A DNA stretch of 34,772 nt, taken from the NCBI GenBank assembly GCA_919902665.1, contig CAKKRK010000191.1, positions 1-34,772 on the forward strand. Reading direction: 5' to 3'. This document shows, piece after piece, positions 23,340 to 31,797 of this stretch. Within the stretch, counting starts at the first letter, position 1; each line of letters opens with the position of its first letter. Below the pieces are notes generated by a model. That model ran no database searches. It was not told where the DNA came from and was given only the letters and a program-made list of their open reading frames with translations. This DNA comes from Nitrospiraceae bacterium. GTDB lineage: Bacteria > Nitrospirota > Nitrospiria > Nitrospirales > Nitrospiraceae. The translations under genes and the position numbers were made by a program.

Positions 23340-25184
23340 CTAGATGGAATATTGAAAGACCGGTTTCGCTCCGATGGCCTGGGCCAGAACACCCCGGCGT
23401 TTCAATTCGTCGAGAATACGAGCGGTGGCTGCGTCAAAATCCGTGGGGCCCGAGAGGACGACGTCGGTATTCGGCGGAGGCTCTTCTTCTGCCTTACTCA
23501 TATGGACGGCAATGACCGGAACGGGATGCACCAGTGTTCTGATTGACTCTGCGGCTTCTCGATAGGCCAGTCCGAAGGGATTGGTGGTAGACACCACGAT
23601 GAGACCCGTGTCGGTGAGGAGACGCGCAACTTCACCGTAGCGTCGCGCCATTTCCGTCGTCTGTCCACGCTCTTCTTCGCTCAGATCAGCATCGAGTCCG
23701 CGGCGGAGATTCTCCCCATCTAACAAGTACGCATGGCGCCGATCCGCCACGAGGCGTCCCTCAAGTTTTCTGGCTAAGAAGGACTTTCCGGTGTGCCGTC
23801 CCCCGGTAATCAGGACCACCGCTGCACGGTGGCCATACTGTTGCGCACGGTCTTCGACTGTGACTTCACCCTTGACCCACGCAAAGTCGCGCCGTCTGGC
23901 TTCTTCGCGGAGAAATTCCTGATCGTCATGGACCAGTTCGGTAATGATGCCCCCGCCCGCAATATCGTATTCGTCTACCAAAACAAACCGGCCCGTAGCC
24001 TCGAACGACGCCGAGAGGTCGAACGCCACCGGCGTTTTGGTGCGCAAGGTCAATTCAGCTACCTGATTCTTATTCACCGTATTGCTGCCCTGTTGCTGAG
24101 CCAAGTCCATCGTATCGATAATCCGATGGATCGACGCCACCTCGCAGTCCACTTCTTTAGTCGCCACACGCAAGAGATATTTGCGCTCTTTTTCCAGCGG
24201 CCTCTTGCCGAGCCAAAACAGGTTAGCCCGAAAGGCCGTGGAGACGGACGGAAGATGCTCCTGGTGCGAAGCGATCTCCCCGCGCTCCACAAAAATCTGG
24301 TCATCAAGCGTCACACCGATCGATTGCCCTGCCTGGCCCTCTGCCGGTTGCGGCTCAATATTGAAAGCCTCCACGGTCCGGATATTGGCCCGTTTGTTCG
24401 AGGGCGAGAACACGAGATGGTCGCCGACCTTCAGACGCCCAGCAGCAATACGACCGGTGATAATGCGGCGCGCATCAAACTTATAGACGTCCTGTACCGG
24501 CATTCGAAGAGGTTGTTCCGAACGAGCTGCTTCTTTCTGGAACCCACCGAGCGTATCCAGGACGGTCGCGCCGGTATACCAGGGCATCTGCTTGCTGCGA
24601 TTGGCGATGTTGTCGCCGAGCTTGGCACTCACTGGAATGAACTGCGATGGCACGGCTTTGAACTGCCCCAGAAATTCACGATACTCTTTTTCAATCCCCT
24701 CGAACACGTCTTGCCGGTAGCCCACCAAATCCATCTTGTTGACCACCACCGCAAACTGTCGGACACCCAGCAACGACAAGAGATAGCCGTGCTTCTTGGA
24801 CTGCTCCTTCACGCCTTCCAACGCATCAATGAGCAACAGTGCCGCCTCGGCCCGCGCTGCACCGGAAATCATGTTCTTGAGAAACTCTTTGTGCCCGGGC
24901 GCATCGATGATGATGTATTGCCGACCCTTCCACATGAAAAACGTGCGAGCCGTATCGATCGTAATCCCCTGCTCCTGCTCTTCGAGAAAGGCGTCGAAGA
25001 GGAAAGCATATTCGAAGTCCTTCCCCTGTTGCTTGCAGATAGCCTGCACTTTTTCCAACTTGCCGTCAGGAAGGGAGTCGGTATCGGCATACAGTCGGCC
25101 GAGTAATGTGGACTTGCCATGATCCACATGGCCAACGATCACGATATTCAAATTTTCAGACGGTTTTGTTTCGATCAGTGTCAT
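23340..25184 (-). CDS. cysNC: Sulfate adenylyltransferase subunit 1 fused to an APS-kinase-like domain (CysN-CysC)
   Basis: Residues 1-430 form the GTPase subunit of ATP sulfurylase, which drives APS formation by CysD: G1 loop GHVDHGKST (18-26), DAPGHKEF (94-101), NKMD (149-152), then two beta-barrel domains. Residues about 450-614 resemble APS kinase, with a P-loop GGRHTGKS (461-468) and [16 protein letters not shown]. The kinase part is divergent: the usual GLSGAGKS, DGDN, ENIRR and ISPY motifs are altered, and the substrate-lid segment CExRDPKGLY is missing, so kinase activity is doubtful. It is the last gene of the sulfur operon, 51 bases after cysD. Confidence 0.95.
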   Translation of the reverse strand: MTLIETKPSENLNIVIVGHVDHGKSTLLGRLYADTDSLPDGKLEKVQAICKQQGKDFEYAFLFDAFLEEQEQGITIDTARTFFMWKGRQYIIIDAPGHKEFLKNMISGAARAEAALLLIDALEGVKEQSKKHGYLLSLLGVRQFAVVVNKMDLVGYRQDVFEGIEKEYREFLGQFKAVPSQFIPVSAKLGDNIANRSKQMPWYTGATVLDTLGGFQKEAARSEQPLRMPVQDVYKFDARRIITGRIAAGRLKVGDHLVFSPSNKRANIRTVEAFNIEPQPAEGQAGQSIGVTLDDQIFVERGEIASHQEHLPSVSTAFRANLFWLGKRPLEKERKYLLRVATKEVDCEVASIHRIIDTMDLAQQQGSNTVNKNQVAELTLRTKTPVAFDLSASFEATGRFVLVDEYDIAGGGIITELVHDDQEFLREEARRRDFAWVKGEVTVEDRAQQYGHRAAVVLITGGRHTGKSFLARKLEGRLVADRRHAYLLDGENLRRGLDADLSEEERGQTTEMARRYGEVARLLTDTGLIVVSTTNPFGLAYREAAESIRTLVHPVPVIAVHMSKAEEEPPPNTDVVLSGPTDFDAATARILDELKRRGVLAQAIGAKPVFQYSI

Positions 25185-25235
25185 AGTTCATTACTCTCCA
25201 GAATGCTCAAACGGACAGACCCGTCAGCATTCTGC

Positions 25236-26033
25236 CTACATGTATCCATCCTTGCGGAGAAGCTCCATTCCCCGACCTTCGTCCTGCGCTCGGCCTGACC
25301 GCTCGGCCACGGTGGTGTGGCGAAGTTCTTCGATGATCTCGTCCACCGTCTTGGCCGTGGACTTGATCGGTGTGGTGCAGGGAGCACACCCAAGGCTGCG
25401 GTAACGTATCCCCTCACCTTTATCGAGGTACAAGTCGATGAAGGGAATATTTTCGAGCTTGATGTATTCCCAAATATTGATTTCAGTCCAGTCCAAAAGA
25501 GGATGAATCCGAATGTGCGTACCGGGCGGAAATGTGGTCTTGTACTGGTCCCAGAGCTCAGGCGGCTGATCCCGAAAATCCCAATCTCCGTGTTTATCGC
25601 GCGGGGAAAAGTATCGCTCCTTGGCCCTCGTGCCCTCTTCGTCTGCGCGGACGCCGAGGATGACGCCGGTGTATCCCTTGTGCTCCAAGAGTTGCTTGAG
25701 ACCGTTCGTTTTTAAGGCGGTGCAACAGACGACGCGGCCCATCGTGTGGTTCATACCCGCCGCCAGGGCCTCTTTGTTCTGGCCAACGACCAAATTCAAT
25801 CGCCATTCCCGAGCGAGACGGTCACGATACTCGATCATCGCTGGAATTTTGTAACTGGTATCGACATGCAGGAGCGGGAACGGGACATGCCCGAAAAAGG
25901 CCTTGCGCGCCAGCCACAAGAGCACCGTCGAGTCCTTCCCCATGGACCAGAGCATGGCGAGATTATTGAAATGCTTGTAGGCTTCTCGGAGAATATAGAC
26001 GCTTTGATCTTCCAGTTGCCGCAGGTGTTTCAT
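25236..26033 (-). CDS. cysD: Sulfate adenylyltransferase subunit 2
   Basis: Catalytic subunit of the heterodimeric ATP sulfurylase, forming APS from sulfate and ATP with CysN. An ATP pyrophosphatase fold carries the PP-loop SMGKDST (about 30-36), followed by [11 protein letters not shown], the [19 protein letters not shown] basic loop and [13 protein letters not shown] near the C-terminus. The length is 265 residues; E. coli CysD is about 300, and the shorter form is common outside enterics. AAGGA lies 7-8 bases before the ATG. It sits between the TrpD2-like gene and cysNC. Confidence 0.97.
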   Translation of the reverse strand: MKHLRQLEDQSVYILREAYKHFNNLAMLWSMGKDSTVLLWLARKAFFGHVPFPLLHVDTSYKIPAMIEYRDRLAREWRLNLVVGQNKEALAAGMNHTMGRVVCCTALKTNGLKQLLEHKGYTGVILGVRADEEGTRAKERYFSPRDKHGDWDFRDQPPELWDQYKTTFPPGTHIRIHPLLDWTEINIWEYIKLENIPFIDLYLDKGEGIRYRSLGCAPCTTPIKSTAKTVDEIIEELRHTTVAERSGRAQDEGRGMELLRKDGYM

Positions 26034-26057
26034 ACCCCAATCCTTCCGCCTTTCGTC

Positions 26058-27098
26058 CTACACTGCGACCTGCTGTCGCACCAAGTCATCAAGCTTACGC
26101 ACCGCCGCGCCACTCTCAATGGCTTCGCGCGCCGCCGGGAAGCAGGCCGATAACGACGTCCCTTTCCCCGCTGCGTACAGTAGCATCGCGGCGTTCATGA
26201 GGACCCATTCTTTGGGCCCACCCTGCACCCGATTCTGAAGAATATGGCGGAGCAGATCCGCCTCCTTTTCTCGCTGATCGGGGGGAAACCCAGCCATCTC
26301 CCGCGATGGAATAAAGGTCAGTCCAAAATCTTTCGGAGTGATCTCCAGTGGTCTGATGCGTTCATCGCGAAGCTCCAGAACTCTCGTCCCCATGGAGGCA
26401 GACAACTCTGGATCACCCTCGACGCCACGAATCACCATCCCCCGCGGACACCCGAGCATTCCTAGCGCTTCAGCCGTTTTCTCGAAGTGTGGTGGATGCG
26501 ACAATCCCACCACCTGCACTTTAGCCCGAGCAGGATTCAACAACCTGGCAATCGGATGAAACACGTTCCTGACACCAAGCTCTTGGCGCATCTCCAAAAA
26601 TCGGTACACAGGTGGATGATAGAGTCCAATATCGAGATAGGCGAAACCATTCCTGTGTACTTGTTCACTCACCTGCTTAGGGTCTGCATCCACCGAAATC
26701 CCTAAGGCCTTCAGTACCCCAGCAGTACCTGGGCGCCCAGGAATGCCGTCGTACCCGTGCATCAACACTGCGGCTCCAGCTGAAACTGCAACGATCGAGG
26801 CGGCAACGATGGCATGAAATGTATCCTGCTTCCCGGCATAACTCGGCACATCAACGAGTGCTAAATCTTTCGAAACTGCAAGGGGCGGCACATACTGACG
26901 TGCCGCAGCCGTCAATGCCGCGAGTTCAGTAACTGACTCTGACTTAAACCGCATGGCGATGAGAAAAGCCCCGACCTGTGCCGGCGTAGCCTCCCCTTCA
27001 ATCAACGCCTTCATCGCCTGCTTACACTCATCCCATGTCAGGTCTTTGGAAGCCTTTGGCCCTTTGGCGATCTTGGCAAGAATCTCTTGAATTGGCAT
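26058..27098 (-). CDS. TrpD2/YbiB-like glycosyl transferase family 3 protein
   Basis: A 346-residue homologue of anthranilate phosphoribosyltransferase. The N-terminal helical domain (ATPAQVGAFLIAMRFKSES) and the alpha/beta domain are clear, but the PRPP loop GTGGD of true TrpD is replaced by VPSYAGKQD (83-91) and the KHGN(R) motif by LMHGYDG (112-118). These features mark the TrpD2/YbiB branch, whose E. coli member binds DNA and lacks TrpD activity. The ATG at 27098 is one base beyond the cysH stop; a longer frame from 27272 would run through cysH. It is embedded between cysH and cysD, with no other trp gene, which suggests a role tied to sulfur metabolism or its control. That role is inference. 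Confidence 0.9.
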   Translation of the reverse strand: MPIQEILAKIAKGPKASKDLTWDECKQAMKALIEGEATPAQVGAFLIAMRFKSESVTELAALTAAARQYVPPLAVSKDLALVDVPSYAGKQDTFHAIVAASIVAVSAGAAVLMHGYDGIPGRPGTAGVLKALGISVDADPKQVSEQVHRNGFAYLDIGLYHPPVYRFLEMRQELGVRNVFHPIARLLNPARAKVQVVGLSHPPHFEKTAEALGMLGCPRGMVIRGVEGDPELSASMGTRVLELRDERIRPLEITPKDFGLTFIPSREMAGFPPDQREKEADLLRHILQNRVQGGPKEWVLMNAAMLLYAAGKGTSLSACFPAAREAIESGAAVRKLDDLVRQQVAV

Positions 27099-27099
27099 G

Positions 27100-27816
27100 T
27101 TACGCCTTATGTAATCCACACTCGGTTTTGGTAAAGTTCTTCCAGCGCCCGGCGCGCGGATCATCGCCAGGCGCCACGGGTGCTGTGCAGTACGTGCACC
27201 CAATACTGGGATAGTTGTGATCGTGGAGCGGATTGTAGGGAACTTCGTAGACCTTGATGTAGCTCCACACATCGGCCCACGTCCATCGAGCCAGTGGGTT
27301 CACCTTGATCAATGTAAATTTCTCGTCCCACTCGATCAAACCGGCATTCGCACGGGACGGTGCTTGATCCCGCCTAATGCCCGTGATCCAGGCGTCATAG
27401 CCTTTAAGGACGCGAGTCAGTGGCTCGACCTTCCGCAATTGACAGCACTGATCTGGATGGCTGGCCCACAGGGCGTCACCATGAGACTCTGCTTGTTGCT
27501 GTGGTGTCAGCAATGACTTCACTTGGATCACTTGCGCTGGTTTCAGCTGGTACCTTTCTATGATCCGATCCCGCGTGGCATACGTCTCGGGAAACAAAAA
27601 ATCGGTATCGAGATAAAACAACGGTGCTGAGGGATCGATGCGATGCACCATGTCGACGAGAACCACGTCCTCCGCCCCAAAGCTACAGGCGAGAACCATC
27701 TTCTGCCCGTATCGCTCGATAGCAGCCGCCAGCACATTTTGAGGCAGCTTCGTCTCAAAAGATGCGCTCCAGGCTTTGAGCTCTTCGACCAGTTCAGAAC
27801 GGCCAGTGACGGTCAT
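27100..27816 (-). CDS. cysH: Adenylyl-sulfate (APS) reductase, thioredoxin-dependent type
   Basis: Reduces activated sulfate to sulfite. The PAPS-reductase fold shows SFGAEDVVLVD (45-55) and LDTDFLFPETY (69-79). Cysteines C124-C125 and C207-x-x-C210 form the CC...CxxC set that binds a [4Fe-4S] cluster in APS-specific enzymes and is absent from PAPS-specific ones. The catalytic cysteine is C233 in ECGLH at the C-terminus. The length of 238 residues is usual. APS preference is thus predicted, so PAPS made by an APS kinase would not be needed. It lies 15 bases after the siroheme reductase gene. Confidence 0.95.
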   Translation of the reverse strand: MTVTGRSELVEELKAWSASFETKLPQNVLAAAIERYGQKMVLACSFGAEDVVLVDMVHRIDPSAPLFYLDTDFLFPETYATRDRIIERYQLKPAQVIQVKSLLTPQQQAESHGDALWASHPDQCCQLRKVEPLTRVLKGYDAWITGIRRDQAPSRANAGLIEWDEKFTLIKVNPLARWTWADVWSYIKVYEVPYNPLHDHNYPSIGCTYCTAPVAPGDDPRAGRWKNFTKTECGLHKA

Positions 27817-27831
27817 GGCAATCCGACCCCT

Positions 27832-30342
27832 TTACCCTTCGACCTTTTCCACCAGAATCCGATAATGCGATGCTTCCGGTTCCAGGGCCTCTTGGATCAG
27901 CACCTTATGCCCGTCGTTCTTGAGGCTCATCGGCACGTTCTTAATCGGCTCGCCCGCATCGAGCCACACTTCTAGCTTCTCACCTGCATCCATCATTTCC
28001 AGCTTCAACTTGGTCTTCACATAGTTCATGGGGCAGGCGACGCCACGGAGATCGTAGACCCGTGCACCGGTCGGAGCCGGAGCCGAAGGTTTCACCTCGG
28101 TGACGACCGGCGTGACCTGCGCTGCAATATCCTTCACTGGAACGGCCGCCTCTTGGACAGGAGCAAGCTTCAAATCTTTCCCCATCTGTTCTGTTGCAGC
28201 TCGGCAGGCCTCAACGAAGCCCTTCGCAAACACCATCTTTTCACGCGCCGACTCGGCGGTCGTCTCCTTTGGACCGAGATCGCCGACCTTCTTATTGAGC
28301 TCTCGATATTGCGCAGGGATGACCCCTTTCTGCGCAATCCGGCTGTCAAATTCAATGAACGTTTCCGAGTCGGTCGACGGCTCAAGCCCTTCGGTCACCA
28401 ACATCGCCTTCGCCGCGGCCAACACCGCGCGATAGGATTTGTTCACCGACACGGAATATTGGTGGTTCTCGACCAGCAACTTAGCTTGATACAGTTCTTG
28501 ATCGGCCTCCAGAATACCATTCTCGATCATCTCCAGCGCGCCGCCGGCACATTCCCCGGGGCCAAGATCTTCAAGGATAAATTCGTCCTCCCCCTCCCAG
28601 TCATAATAGAAAGTGGGATCCTCCTTGAAGGAGGGAACGATCGTGTACGGAATCAGCTCATCCTTCAACTTACCCTTACCCATACGGGTGATGAACTTCG
28701 GTAAATTCTCATCTGGTTGGCGATCACGCCGGTAGACGTCGATCAAATGAGAGATCGCTGCAGGGACGGATTTCGCCGGCAACTTCACGGTCATCTGCCC
28801 GATCTTGGCCGTGCCGTTCACCGAACCACCGAGATGCAATTCATAGTGCGGCGCGACATGCTCGCCAAGGCGTTTTCCAACCCCATGCAACCCGATCGTG
28901 GAAATGTGGTGCTGCGCGCAGGAGTTATGGCAGCCACTGATTTTGATATCGACACCTGCCAGATCTTCCGGCACACGACCGGGTGGAAACACTTCAGCCA
29001 ACGCCCTCGCAAGTCCCTTGGACGACGTAATCCCGAGCCCGCAGGTGTCAGTGCCGGGGCACGCAATAATGTCTTCGACCAGTTCAGCGCCGGGATCCGC
29101 CAACCCGCGAGATGCCAAATCCTCGTACAGATCGGCAATCCGATCGCCAGGAATCCACCGAATCACCATATTTTGATTGATGGTGGTACGGAGATTTCCG
29201 TTTGAATAACGCTCGGCCAGATCAGCAACGAAGAGCATCTGTTCAGCCGTAAGATCCCCCATGAACAGCTTGATGGCGGCTGTGACGTAGCCCTCCTGCT
29301 TCTGTTTCACAACATTGGTCCGTTTCCACATCTCAAACGGCGTCTCATGACCGATTGTGCTGGCCCCATTGCCATGACCGTTCCCGTTTCCAGATACCAG
29401 ACCATTTTTCGTGGGCATGAGGAGCGGAGGGGGCTCATCCTGATACTGAAGCAGGGTCAACGGTCCGTTCTTGGGAAGCGTGTGTCCCATGCCGACATAG
29501 GCAGCTTCCCAGCGTCGTTTGAATTCCTCAAAACCCAGCTTGTCGATCACGAATTTCATCCGGGCCTTGTTTCTATTTTTTCGATTGCCGAGGGTATCGA
29601 AGACTTTGATCACGGCTTCGATACTGGGAATCAGTTCCTCCATCGGTGTGAACTCACGGAGCAGTTGGGCAATCCGTGGAGCAGAACCCAAGCCGCCACC
29701 TGCCACCATTCGAAAACCGACGACTCCGTCAGCTCGCTTGACGGCCAGTAGGCCGATATCGTGAATCGGGGTCAGCGCACAATCATGTTTGCAGCCGGAA
29801 AACGCAATTTTGAACTTTCGCGGCAGACTTTGGTTCAAGGGGTTCCGTAATAAGTGATACGCGATGGTCTTCGCATAAGGCGTCACATCGAAGACTTCGC
29901 CTTGGCACACACCAGCTAGGTGGCAGGCCGTCACATTCCTCACAGTATTGGCGCAAGCCTCTCTAGTAGTCAGTCCAACCTCGGCTAACCCTCGCATGAT
30001 GGTCGGCACGTCCTTCAGTTCCACGAAGTGCAGCTGGATATCCTGTCTCGTCGTGACATGACCCACCCCGGTCGCATAGCGGTCGGTGAGCTCCGCCACA
30101 CGTCGCAGCTGATTCGCATTGAAGCCGCCGAACGGAATCTTGATCCGCACCATCTGCACACCAGGTTGGCGCTGACCGTAAATGCCATACTGGAGGCGGA
30201 AAGGCCTGAAGAGATCAGCAGAAATCTCCCCAGCCACTGTTCGCAGCGCTTCGGCCTCAAAGGTTTCTATTTCCTCTAGGATGGCGGGAGGAATCGGACT
30301 CGTGACAATGTGCGGGCTCGTGAGGGCTTCAATGTGGTTCAT
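27832..30342 (-). CDS. Siroheme-dependent sulfite/nitrite reductase fused to a helical domain and a TusA-like domain
   Basis: An 836-residue ferredoxin-type reductase, expected to make six-electron reductions of sulfite to sulfide. The reductase core is about residues 20-560 in two homologous halves joined by a Gly/Asn/His-rich linker (315-328). The second half has the classic cluster ligands C428-x5-C434 and C471-x3-C475. The first half has the same pattern, C140-x5-C146 and C184-x3-C188, which is usually lost there. About 580-725 is an alpha-helical, HEPN-like domain. About 760-836 is a TusA/SirA-type sulfur-carrier domain with C770 in RGVACPMN. The operon context (cysH, cysD, cysNC) favours sulfite as substrate; nitrite is possible. 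GGAG lies 9 bases before the ATG. Confidence 0.93.
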   Translation of the reverse strand: MNHIEALTSPHIVTSPIPPAILEEIETFEAEALRTVAGEISADLFRPFRLQYGIYGQRQPGVQMVRIKIPFGGFNANQLRRVAELTDRYATGVGHVTTRQDIQLHFVELKDVPTIMRGLAEVGLTTREACANTVRNVTACHLAGVCQGEVFDVTPYAKTIAYHLLRNPLNQSLPRKFKIAFSGCKHDCALTPIHDIGLLAVKRADGVVGFRMVAGGGLGSAPRIAQLLREFTPMEELIPSIEAVIKVFDTLGNRKNRNKARMKFVIDKLGFEEFKRRWEAAYVGMGHTLPKNGPLTLLQYQDEPPPLLMPTKNGLVSGNGNGHGNGASTIGHETPFEMWKRTNVVKQKQEGYVTAAIKLFMGDLTAEQMLFVADLAERYSNGNLRTTINQNMVIRWIPGDRIADLYEDLASRGLADPGAELVEDIIACPGTDTCGLGITSSKGLARALAEVFPPGRVPEDLAGVDIKISGCHNSCAQHHISTIGLHGVGKRLGEHVAPHYELHLGGSVNGTAKIGQMTVKLPAKSVPAAISHLIDVYRRDRQPDENLPKFITRMGKGKLKDELIPYTIVPSFKEDPTFYYDWEGEDEFILEDLGPGECAGGALEMIENGILEADQELYQAKLLVENHQYSVSVNKSYRAVLAAAKAMLVTEGLEPSTDSETFIEFDSRIAQKGVIPAQYRELNKKVGDLGPKETTAESAREKMVFAKGFVEACRAATEQMGKDLKLAPVQEAAVPVKDIAAQVTPVVTEVKPSAPAPTGARVYDLRGVACPMNYVKTKLKLEMMDAGEKLEVWLDAGEPIKNVPMSLKNDGHKVLIQEALEPEASHYRILVEKVEG

Positions 30343-30360
30343 AATACCGCTCTCCTATAT

Positions 30361-30376
30361 CTCCTCTGGAGAGGAG
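30361..30376 (-). promoter_or_regulatory. Intercistronic hairpin between the Rrf2 and siroheme reductase genes
   Basis: CTCCTCT and AGAGGAG flank a 2-base centre, forming a perfect inverted repeat directly upstream of the AGGAG ribosome site of the reductase gene. It could set differential expression by RNA processing or pausing. It lacks a U tract, so it is not a normal terminator. Confidence 0.4.
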
Positions 30377-30385
30377 CCTCCTAAG

Positions 30386-30835
30386 TCAGATGTGGTACAT
30401 CGGACTGCGCTGGGCATCGATCGTTCGTAACCGCATTGCCAAATGTTCGACCGTCACGTTTTCGAGAACTTTTCGCTCTGCCTGCTGAACCTGCTCCCAG
30501 ACGTCACCCAGCAGCAGTTCAGGCTTGGTCGCTTGACGATCACGTGTTCGCTGACCGACAAATGACCGATGAAAGACCGGCCCTTCCAATGCCTCGAAAA
30601 TATCGGCGATCGACATCGCTGCTGGTTCATGCGTGAGGAGATAGCCTCCTTGAGCACCCCGTTGGCTTTCGACTAAACCGGCCTTCTTCATCGCATGGAG
30701 AATCTGTTCGAGAAACCGGGCTGGAATCCCATGACGCCTCGCGATAGCCCGCGCTTGAATTGGGGCTTCTTTTGCATATGTGGCAAGATCAACGGCTACC
30801 ATAATTCCGTATGTGGCACGCATAGACACTTTCAT
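30386..30835 (-). CDS. Rrf2-family transcriptional regulator (CymR-like)
   Basis: A 149-residue winged-helix regulator. The N-terminus MKVSMRATYGIMVAVDLA, the recognition region IARRHGIPARFLEQILHAMKKAGLVESQRGAQGGYLL and the dimer helix near the C-terminus are typical of Rrf2 proteins. It contains no cysteine, so it cannot bind an Fe-S cluster as IscR, NsrR or RsrR do. This resembles CymR, the cysteine-metabolism repressor that senses through CysK/O-acetylserine. It is the first gene of the sulfate assimilation operon, and inverted repeats overlap its promoter, so autoregulation of the operon is likely. The effector is not known. Confidence 0.93.
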   Translation of the reverse strand: MKVSMRATYGIMVAVDLATYAKEAPIQARAIARRHGIPARFLEQILHAMKKAGLVESQRGAQGGYLLTHEPAAMSIADIFEALEGPVFHRSFVGQRTRDRQATKPELLLGDVWEQVQQAERKVLENVTVEHLAMRLRTIDAQRSPMYHI

Positions 30836-30843
30836 TCTTTATT

Positions 30844-30857
30844 ATTCCTGTCGGAAT
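30844..30857 (-). promoter_or_regulatory. Probable Rrf2 operator ATTCC-N4-GGAAT
   Basis: A perfect inverted repeat ATTCC (30844-30848) and GGAAT (30853-30857) spans the predicted transcription start, between the -10 box and the regulator's ATG. It resembles the AATTCC/GGAATT core of CymR-type sites in Firmicutes. The placement would block transcription when bound. Confidence 0.5.
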
Positions 30858-30864
30858 TGAGCTA

Positions 30865-30895
30865 CATATACCTTCTCCCATCTTGACCTGTCAAG
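30865..30895 (-). promoter_or_regulatory. Promoter of the sulfate assimilation operon with overlapping palindrome
   Basis: Minus strand: consensus TTGACA (30894-30889), an 18-base spacer and TATATG (30870-30865). The -35 is embedded in the inverted repeat CTTGAC-N2-GTCAAG (30882-30895), a possible second regulator site. It is the only strong promoter seen for the six-gene operon. Confidence 0.6.
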
Positions 30896-31077
30896 GCACC
30901 AGAAACTGACTCAATGAAGGTCGACACGTATCCTGACATTTAGCATGCCAAGCTATATTATTAGTGGAATTGTGAAAATCGAGAGAGCACCATAAGTCCA
31001 TATCTTTACTATTCATTTCATACCTACAAAGCCGCACAGGAAGTAGGCCAGAAGGCTATCGCATCTATAAAATCAGA

Positions 31078-31106
31078 TTGACATCGTGTACGCCCTAAGC
31101 AATAAT
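31078..31106 (+). promoter_or_regulatory. Promoter of the Fis-type regulator gene
   Basis: TTGACA (31078-31083), a 17-base spacer and AATAAT (31101-31106, five of six matches), with the ATG about 22 bases downstream of the expected start. The remaining 30896-31077 stretch is AT-richer than its surroundings, and I see no gene in it. Confidence 0.6.
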
Positions 31107-31134
31107 CCGACCTCTTCTTCGGGTGGTACCTTTC

Positions 31135-31716
31135 ATGTCTGTGGCAGTATCTTCATTTACTATTCTGTTATTCACAAACGATACGACCATACAAGCCCTG
31201 GTGGGACAGGTATTCAAGGGCGCTTCCGTGATGATCGCTCGGGATGTTGTGACCTTTCAAAAGGAGTCGTCGCAACATCGGTTTGATGCTGTCGTGGTGG
31301 AATCGCATGGCGGGCAGGAACAGATTGGGACGCTTCATGATCACCTCGACCCGACTCGCACTCTTTGTATCAGCGGATCGAAGGCTGTCTTGAAAAAAAC
31401 GCTGAAAGTAATCCAACTGATGAATCAGCCAGACAGCCCCCAGCAGAACAAATCCAACGACACCTCCCTGGAGAGTTATCTGGAGGTGAAAATGGGGGAA
31501 TTCGTCAAGGGGATGCGAAACGGATCAGCTAAAAACCTTCACCCGATTCTGATTTCCGCCGTAGAACGCCCTCTCATTACTTCAGCGCTGCGTGAGACCA
31601 AGGGTAATCAAATACAGGCTGCTGCACTTCTCGGTCTCAACCGTAATACCTTGCGGAAAAAAATCGTGAATCTTCACATCCCCGTCAAACAGACGAAAGC
31701 GAGAGCTACTCAATAG
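31135..31716 (+). CDS. Fis-type HTH protein with a short receiver-like N-terminus
   Basis: A 193-residue regulator. The C-terminal 45 residues (HPILISAVERPLITSALRETKGNQIQAAALLGLNRNTLRKKI) are the Fis/NtrC-type helix-turn-helix, ending in the GLNRNTLRKK recognition helix. The N-terminal 85 residues alternate short hydrophobic strands and helices like a receiver domain (TILLFTND, FDAVVVES, TLCISG), but it is short and I do not see the full acidic phospho-acceptor pocket. The sigma-54 AAA+ module is absent. The ATG at 31135 (GGTGG 8 bases upstream) is preferred over a GTG at 31123. The HU gene follows after 81 bases. It may act as a Fis-like nucleoid or promoter-architecture protein. Confidence 0.82.
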   Translation: MSVAVSSFTILLFTNDTTIQALVGQVFKGASVMIARDVVTFQKESSQHRFDAVVVESHGGQEQIGTLHDHLDPTRTLCISGSKAVLKKTLKVIQLMNQPDSPQQNKSNDTSLESYLEVKMGEFVKGMRNGSAKNLHPILISAVERPLITSALRETKGNQIQAAALLGLNRNTLRKKIVNLHIPVKQTKARATQ

Positions 31717-31797
31717 TGGTTGAACAGGACTGCCACAGGCGTGCTACGGGGCTCACTTCCCATAACCATCTCTCACCACTCGTGAAGGAGGGACATC

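Noticed and set aside
23793..25106. 437-codon plus-strand frame opposite cysNC
   Set aside because: It is the antisense shadow of a well-identified gene; its composition is that of a complementary frame.
26058..27098. Call of trpD (anthranilate phosphoribosyltransferase)
   Set aside because: The PRPP-binding GTGGD and KHGNR motifs are replaced, and no trp gene is nearby.
30386..30835. IscR-type Fe-S sensing regulator
   Set aside because: The protein has no cysteine at all.
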